Of a stretch of 64,000 bases of DNA, positions 58,258-64,000 are shown piece by piece. Both the position numbers and the translations under genes were made by a program. The notes below the pieces were generated by a model. The model was not told the DNA's origin and did no database searches. It saw only the letters and a program-made list of their open reading frames with translations. Source of the DNA: Theocolax elegans. Its lineage: Eukaryota > Arthropoda > Insecta > Hymenoptera > Cerocephalidae. The DNA lies in contig CM047425.1 of NCBI GenBank assembly GCA_026168455.1, forward strand, positions 26,653,058 to 26,717,057, given 5' to 3'. Numbering within the stretch: position 1 is the first letter of the stretch; each line of letters opens with the position of its first letter.

Positions 58258-59903
58258 GTGGTTCTCTGTGACATCGAAGATGAAAAAAATAAATATTGCT
58301 ATAACTGTGGGAATATGTTTTAGAGGTATCCAGTAGTTCTCCTGAATTTTTTCAGATTTTTTTCTGGGCCATTATTTTAAGTTACAGAGAGTCAAAGTTG
58401 ACATTTTAGCACTTTTTTGCATTATATGCCCATTTTCATGAATTTTTAGCTCCCAGGGGATGCATTTTTCACTAAAAACATAAGTATGACTTTTTTTGTA
58501 GAATTTTCCGAACTTTTTATTAAAAATACTTTTAAAGACATAAATGTATGCTGTCACACTCTTGTAAGCCATTTAAACCTTAAATAGTGAAAATCAGCAA
58601 TTCTGCTCCGGACTCTGGTAACCTAATACTGTCTAAAAGATGTCTTTTTATAGTCAGAAACTGCCTAAAAATTTCCAGAGTGGGTCTAAATCATTAAGAT
58701 CTCTTATGGTCAAAATATCCGGGAAAAGTGCCCGAAATATTAATAGAAATGTATATTTGTTGCCTTATAACGATGAATCTAGTAGCATGATCATTGCAAA
58801 AAAATTTATGCACTTACCTTGGAGTGGTAGAAAAGTATCTTCACTTGTTTCAGTATCCATCTAATCTCCTGTAAGCTGCTAAAAATACAAATATTATTAT
58901 AAAATTATAAAAAATTATTTTTTAAACATTTATAATGCTGGATTTTTAGTTTTACATCCCTTACAAGAATTATAATACTTATCTGAAGGATTACTATAAA
59001 AGTATCAACATTATTATTATTATTATTCAGCAATACATTGTTTAGATTTCACAAACTTGTCACTGTCACGTTATCATATTATTCATTATAATTATATATC
59101 CGATTTATTTATTGTATTAAATACGTATATTCAGTTATTGTAATAATGATGTTTATATATTTATAGTAATCCTTCAGATTAGTATTATAATTCTTGTAAG
59201 GACTGTAAAACTAAAAATTCAGCATTATAAATGTTTAAAAATTAATTTTTTACATTTGTATAATAATATTTGTATTTTTAGCAGCTTACAGGAGATTAGA
59301 TGGATACTGAAACAAGTGAAGATACTTTTCTACCACTCCAAGGTAAGTGCATAAATTTTTTTGCAATGATCATGCTACTAGATTCATCGTTATAAGGCAA
59401 CAAATATACATTTCTATTAATATTTCGGGCACTTTTCCCGGATATTTTGACCATAAGTGATCTTAATGATTTAGACCCACTCTGGAAATTTTTAGGCAGT
59501 TTCTGACTATAAAAAGAGAATTTTTGGACAGTATTAGGTTACCAGAGTCCGGAGCAGAATTGCTGATTTTCACTATTTAAGGTTTAAATGGCTTACAAGA
59601 GTGTGACAGCGTACATTTATGTCTTTAAAAGTATTTTTAATGAAAAGTTCGGAAAATTTTACAAAAAAAGTCATGCTTATGTTTTTAGTGAAAAATGCAT
59701 CCCCTGGGAGCTAAAAATTCATGAAAATGGGCATATAATGCAAAAAAGTGCTAAAATGTCAACTTTGACTCTCTGTAACTTAAAATAATGGCCCAGAAAA
59801 AATCTGAAAAAATTCAGGAGAACTACTGGATACCTCTAAAACATATTCCCACAGTTATAGCAATATTTATTTTTTTCATCTTCGATGTCACAGAGAACCA
59901 CCC
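58256..59903. mobile_element. Foldback element F with an exon in each arm
   Basis: GGGTGGTTCTCTGTGACATC at 58256 mirrored at 59903, in (TA)n. Arms of about 744 bp (58256-59000 and 59161-59903), loop about 160 bp. Each arm carries an open frame of 66 codons near its outer end (58372-58572 minus, 59588-59788 plus; starting MAYKSVTAYIYVFKS, two residue differences) and a splice-flanked exon. Confidence 0.85.
59292..59342 (+). CDS. Splice-flanked start exon in right arm of F (mirrored at 58818-58868, minus)
   Basis: Acceptor AGCTTACAG ends at 59291. The exon has ATG at 59300 and codes for MDTETSEDTFLPLQ plus one base; the donor AAG/GTAAGTGC is at 59342/59343. The same exon with both splice sites lies in the left arm. 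It is acidic and unstructured. The sites are strong, which suggests either a captured host first exon or the 5' exon of the element's own lost gene. No downstream exon is identified, although the 66-codon frame at 59588 lies in the same direction. Confidence 0.4.
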
Positions 59904-59927
59904 ATATATATATATATATATATATTA

Positions 59928-59966
59928 TAAATATTTCGACGCCGCCGTATCTAAGATTTCAGGATT

Positions 59967-59975
<9 letters not shown>
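59928..59975. repeat. Inverse relative of the GGC module
   Basis: AAATATTTCGACGCCGCCGT followed by ATCTAAGATTTCAGGATTCA is the complement, with changes, of the module at 53452-53651. (TA)n on both sides. Confidence 0.65.
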
Positions 59976-60014
<39 letters not shown>

Positions 60015-60016
<2 letters not shown>

Positions 60017-60331
60017 GATATTCCACACGAAATGGTTCAATCAAAATTTTAAAATGCTCCAAATTTTGGGTACACATTGAAAATGTTTCTCAGAATACAG
60101 AAAAAAATTTTTAGGTACTGGAATCTACTTGCTCAAAAGTTATTCGAATCTAAAAAAGTGGATTTTTCCAAGTTTTTTTCAACACCAGCTGGGTTTACCA
60201 CTATTTAACTCAAAATCTATCAACTTTTATTATAGAAAATTATATGTAACATTCGTTGCTAATTGTGTCTGGAATTTATTATTCTGTGTTAGAATTTCTA
60301 ATTTCAAGGTGAATGTTATATAAACTACACG
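60015..60331. mobile_element. Foldback subfamily B arm interrupted by an LTR
   Basis: GGGATATTCCACACGAAATG at 60015 in (TA)n, then about 300 bp matching the B arm until it is cut at 60331 by the LTR. The rest of the element would lie beyond the retrotransposon, outside this window. Confidence 0.75.
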
Positions 60332-61383
60332 TGTAACAGTTTGGTTGCCGCACGGATGTTTATTTTAATGTCGCGGCTGCTCAGCGGAACGGTTAAACTT
60401 ACCGTATTTAAATAAACATATTTTTCCCGCGATGCGGCGGCGGTTACCTGTCCGCTCTACCAAATCTGTTAAATGTTAGTCTGAAACCGAGTTACTGTTT
60501 CAGATAACAACCAGTTAAAAGTCAATTCTTAAATTGACCGCGAAACAGGGATATCGCGTCGAGCCCTTGTCAACCAGAAATATACGAGCTTTTAGGATTA
60601 CGGAAGGAATCGTACGTCGTTAATTTCACTTAATCGAACACCGGTTTGTATTCTAATAATAATATAAATTTATTGAAATAAATATTGAGATAAATAATAA
60701 ACAAAATATGATTGTCGCCGAGGTGTACACTTTGAATTACAAGTCGATAAACGGCCGACTTGTAGAGAGAGGGGGAAAAATATCGCGAACTAAGATAATA
60801 TATCCAGTCAACGGGACTGGTATAAAGCAACACGATTATTTATTAAGTGCGAATAAAAATTCGATCGCGTGAAGTGGTACCACTTACTTTGTACGCTGCT
60901 GTAGTCGTTGGTAAACAACGACCAGCCGATCGGTTGCTTACTCTCTCTCTCTCCCTCACTCTCGCTGCGGTGTCGCACGGATTGTCCGCTCGCCCGTGCA
61001 CCGAGGTTGTGTGGCTGCAGGCAGATGCACGGTGTTGCACCACTCACTGCAAATGCAGGATCGGCCTGCAGTCGAAACGCACGCACAAAATGCACGGCAA
61101 AACCCAACACGGCGAAACTGAACACGGGACGCGGGGGGATCACAACCGTCGCGTAAGAAGGCGGCTATATCTCTCCTGCAGCGCGCGCGAATCTCCCCCT
61201 CACCTATCTAATCAGGTGCGTGCACGAATCTTTCGCGCGCGAAGTCGATCTCGCCCGTGTAGCCACGACGAACCGGGCCGAGCCGAATCTCGACGGCTCG
61301 AGCCGATGCGAACATTATGATACTATTCGCTCGTGTTGCTCGAATTCGTCAAACGGTAAGGTAAACAATACCTTACCGTTACA
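60332..61383 (-). repeat. 3' LTR of a Ty3/Gypsy element, 1052 bp
   Basis: Runs from TGTAACAGT (60332) to CCGTTACA (61383), giving TG..CA ends. It lies directly downstream of pol on the minus strand and abuts a polypurine tract. A GC-rich half (60890-61300) and an AT-rich half with AATAAA on the minus strand (near 60670) are seen. The long open frames over 60843-61320 are not supported as genes. Confidence 0.85.
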
Positions 61384-61393
61384 CCTCCCTTCC
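61384..61393 (-). other. Polypurine tract
   Basis: On the minus strand GGAAGGGAGG immediately precedes the LTR end. It is the expected primer site for plus-strand synthesis and fixes the LTR border. Confidence 0.8.
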
Positions 61394-61521
61394 AGATTCC
61401 ACATACCCGTAATGTGGTTTCTGCATCCCTAACGAATTTGGGATGGGAAGTGGCTACACAGGTACAACAAAAAACTGGCCCGAAAATCCGGACACTAACT
61501 GCAGTTCCGTCGTGGTCTGCC
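61394..61521 (-). other. Element sequence between pol and PPT
   Basis: Short noncoding stretch of the retrotransposon; no motif recognised. Confidence 0.5.
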
Positions 61522-61740
61522 TCAACCTCGTTTGGCTAGCCCGCGGTGACTAGTGGTCGAAATTACCGTCGACCTATCCTGCGGTCTGGCGACGACCCTC
61601 GCGTTTTTACGCGGCCTACCTCTACTTCGTTTAACGGGGGCAACGGCATTCGCGTTATCTCGTTCGCTTGCGTCTTGTCGCGTGACGCGTCTTGTCGCGT
61701 GACACGTCTTTGCTCGCAGGAACCGTGTCGCATTCGGGTT
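61522..61740 (-). other. Possible basic AT-hook-like tail beyond pol, alternate frame
   Basis: The frame overlapping the end of pol encodes KRSRGRPRKNAR, an AT-hook-like motif, after a stretch shared in position with the pol C-terminus. It could be the original pol tail after a frameshift near 61680, where short repeats (GTCTTGTCGCGTGACGCG, GTCTTGTCGCGTGACACG) make slippage likely. Confidence 0.35.
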
Positions 61741-63973
61741 CCTCTTCCCTCGTAGGTAGATCGGTCTCGATGTCGACTTCATCCGATAAGTACGGTTTGA
61801 GGTACTGGACATGGCATTTCTCCTCATGTCCCTGAGTATCCTGGATCTTAACAGTATTTGGGCCGTAGCTGTGGACAATCAAATAAGGACCGACGTATTT
61901 TGGAGCTATCTCGGCCGAGACGCCTTGTGCGCTGGATGAGAGGACTCGGTTCTTCTTCCATACCAAGTCCCCGACTTCAAAAGAAGCCGCTCGTCTCCCG
62001 GCATTATAGTAGCCGGCTTGCCTATCCTGAGCTTTATTAGCTCTAGCTGAAGCTTTCTTGTGAAGCTCAGGTAGTCGTGATAGCCGATCACTCCATTCAA
62101 GCAAACGTTGGTATTCCAAACGTTGCTGAGTCAGCTCGTCTTGAACTCGACGAGCTGTGCCGGGTGGCTCAGGCTGCCGGCCGTAATTTAACATGGCCGT
62201 GCTCCATCCTGTCGAACTCTTTACCGCCGTATTTAAAGCAAACACAAGGTCTGGTAACTTCTCGTCCCAAGTGTTGTGCTTCTCGGTAATGTAAGACGCT
62301 ACCATCGTTTTCAGCATCCGATTAGCACGTTCGACGGGATTGGCCTGAGCGTGGTACGGAGGAATAGTTGTATGAAATATTCCTCGTTCCACGAGATAAT
62401 CATCTACGAGCTTGTTCTTGAATTCAGTGCCGTTGTCGGATAAAAATACTTCCGGTGTGCCAAAACGCATGACGACTCGTTCGTGTAACTCTTTCACGAT
62501 CGTCTTAACGTTAGCTTTCCGGATCGGCATTGCTTCAATCCAGCGCGTGAACAAATCTTGGAAGATCAAAATATATTCAAATCCGTATGTGGATCGGGGA
62601 AGTGGTCCAGTAACATCTCCTACTACCACTTGCCATGGCTTTTCAACAACACGCCTACCCATCAAACCCATGGGAGGGCGTTGCTCCACCTTGCATTGCT
62701 GGCACACCTGACATTTGCGTACATACTCGCCAGCTTCGGCATAGTAACGTGGCCAATAATATAACTTTGCCACGCGAGCAAATGTCTTTTCTCTACCTAG
62801 ATGGACAGCTGCCGGATCATCATGACATTCTCGGAGGATGGTCTGCCTGTGCTCCTCGGGTACGACCAACTTCCAAGCGTCTTGATCTTCCATGGCGTCA
62901 TCCAATTCGGTATCCACCCGATACGAATACAGGTTTCCACCTTGGATCTTCCAATCAGGAAATTCTCTCGGCCGCTCACTTACGTCTTTGATCCACGAAA
63001 GGTACCAGGGGTCCTTAGTAGTCTGGCTCCAAGAGACGGAGGATAAGGCCGACTCGTCTTCCTCGTACATACGAGAAAGTGCATCAGGAACGTAGTTTAG
63101 AGCTCCTTTCCTGTGCTCAATAGTAAAGTTATGTGACTGAAGTTCTAACGCCCATCTGGCGAGCCGGCTCGTTGGATTGCGTATATTGCATAACTAACGA
63201 AGACTACTATGGTCAGTGACAACTTTAAACTGGTAACCTTCGATGTATGGTCTAAACTTCTTAATCGCCCATACTACGGCCAGGCATTCCCGTTCTGTGA
63301 CGCTGTAATTGCATTCGGCGGGCGAGAGGATTCTACTGGCGAACTCCAGGACTCTCTCTTCTCCGCCGACAATCTGTAGCAACACTGCACCGATACCAGT
63401 GTCACTAGCGTCAGTCTGGACCACATACTCACCATTCTCATCGGGAGTTTGCAGAACGGGTGCTGTAATCAACAGAGCTTTAAGCTGCTGGAAAGCGCTC
63501 TCTTGTTCTTCCAGCCAAAGATACTTCTGGTCTTTCTTGGTCAGACGCGTTAGCGGCTCAGCTATGGTAGCATAGTCGTGCATGAAGCGTCTGTACCAAG
63601 ATGCCATACCGAGAAATCGTCTCAGCTGCTTCAAATTCTAGGGAGCCGGATATTCTTTAAGCGGCTCCGTTTTAGCTGAGTCAGGTCGTATCCCGTCTCG
63701 GTTAACTCGCACACCCAAATATCTCACTTCGGGCTGGCAGAAGACACATTTCTCCCGGTTAACAGATACACCGGCTTCTGCCAAGCGAGTTAACACCTCG
63801 ATTAACAGTTGCTTATGCTCTTCAAACGTCTCATTGACAATAATGATATCGTCGAGATATGCATAAGCAACCGGTTCGAGTTTGGGTCCAATCACCTGAT
63901 CGATCATGCGCTGGAATGTCGTGCCAGCATTTGCCAATCCATACGGCATACGAGTAAACTGGAACAAACCCAT
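61655..63973 (-). pseudogene. pol: Ty3/Gypsy pol: reverse transcriptase, RNase H, integrase
   Basis: One reading frame on the minus strand from the window edge, broken by two stops (TAG at 63640-63638 and a stop at 63196-63194), so the copy is dead. The reverse transcriptase part has FTRMPYGLANAGTTFQR and the YLDD box (AYLDDIII). The RNase H part has VQTDASDTGIGAVLLQ. The integrase part has a zinc-binding H/H/C/C set (HDDPAAVHLG, KCQVCQQC) and a DD35E catalytic triad (Asp152 in GDVTG, Asp212 in SDNGTEF, Glu247 in NPVERAN, numbered from the Met at 63070). The 5' part of pol and gag lie outside the window. No envelope gene is seen between pol and the LTR. Confidence 0.92.
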
Positions 63974-64000
63974 TCCAGGTACCGTAAAAGCCGTTATCGG

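Noticed and set aside
60843..61320. Long plus- and minus-strand frames inside the LTR
   Set aside because: They lie in the GC-rich part of an LTR with defined TG..CA ends and overlap each other on both strands; no domain is recognisable.

Overview
The window is insect-like eukaryotic DNA that is AT-rich and dominated by repeats; a hymenopteran such as an ant or wasp is my best guess. Reasons: jockey/I-type non-LTR and Ty3/Gypsy coding, a Tc1/mariner-like transposase of a kind common in ants, animal CACTA-like (En/Spm-like) transposases, pol III-type SINE boxes, GT..AG introns and many (TA)n, (CA)n and (GA)n tracts. The species assignment is inference. No intact host gene is complete in the window. 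The clearest host-gene candidates are a signal-peptide exon at 42555-42654 and two promoter/5'-exon-like patches (40510-40981 and 30610-30750).

1-27 kb. An 18-bp perfect terminal inverted repeat pair (219-236 and 26707-26724) bounds two roughly 2.2-kb arms built from inverted copies of the same about 365-bp tandem unit. Between the arms lie a two-gene cassette on the minus strand: a multi-exon SAM-like protein (23400-20806) followed by a C2H2-finger DDE transposase fossil (20777-18232). A truncated mariner-like element and three abutting foldback elements (2976-14578) are also there; the first of these is itself invaded by a non-LTR retrotransposon. I read 219-26724 as a possible giant CACTA-like element. 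Its subterminal arrays would be the binding sites of its accessory protein, as TNPA/TNPD act on En/Spm; this is a hypothesis.

27-40 kb. A textbook tRNA SINE with a 12-bp target duplication (27028-27236), a TTAA-flanked 4.6-kb element (28182-32805) with a foldback nested at its left end, and a second CACTA-like transposase fossil on the plus strand (34380-36642). The fossil is split by a 224-bp TGTT..AACA element holding a tRNA-like pol III promoter. A 1.75-kb foldback follows (37694-39447).

40-64 kb. The promoter and exons of a possible secreted-protein gene are followed by further foldbacks. A large inverted-repeat element (48355-58194) contains duplications, a second copy of the 224-bp tRNA-bearing element and a Foldback-type element with 28-bp subrepeats. 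Another foldback (58256-59903) carries a start-codon exon with splice sites in both arms. The window ends in a 3' LTR and the pol gene of a decayed Ty3/Gypsy element (minus strand) inserted in yet another foldback.

A theme joins the regions: at least six related subfamilies of long-arm foldback elements begin TATATGGG(N)..ATTCCACGTGAAGTGG or a variant, sit in (TA)n tracts, and keep inserting next to or inside each other.
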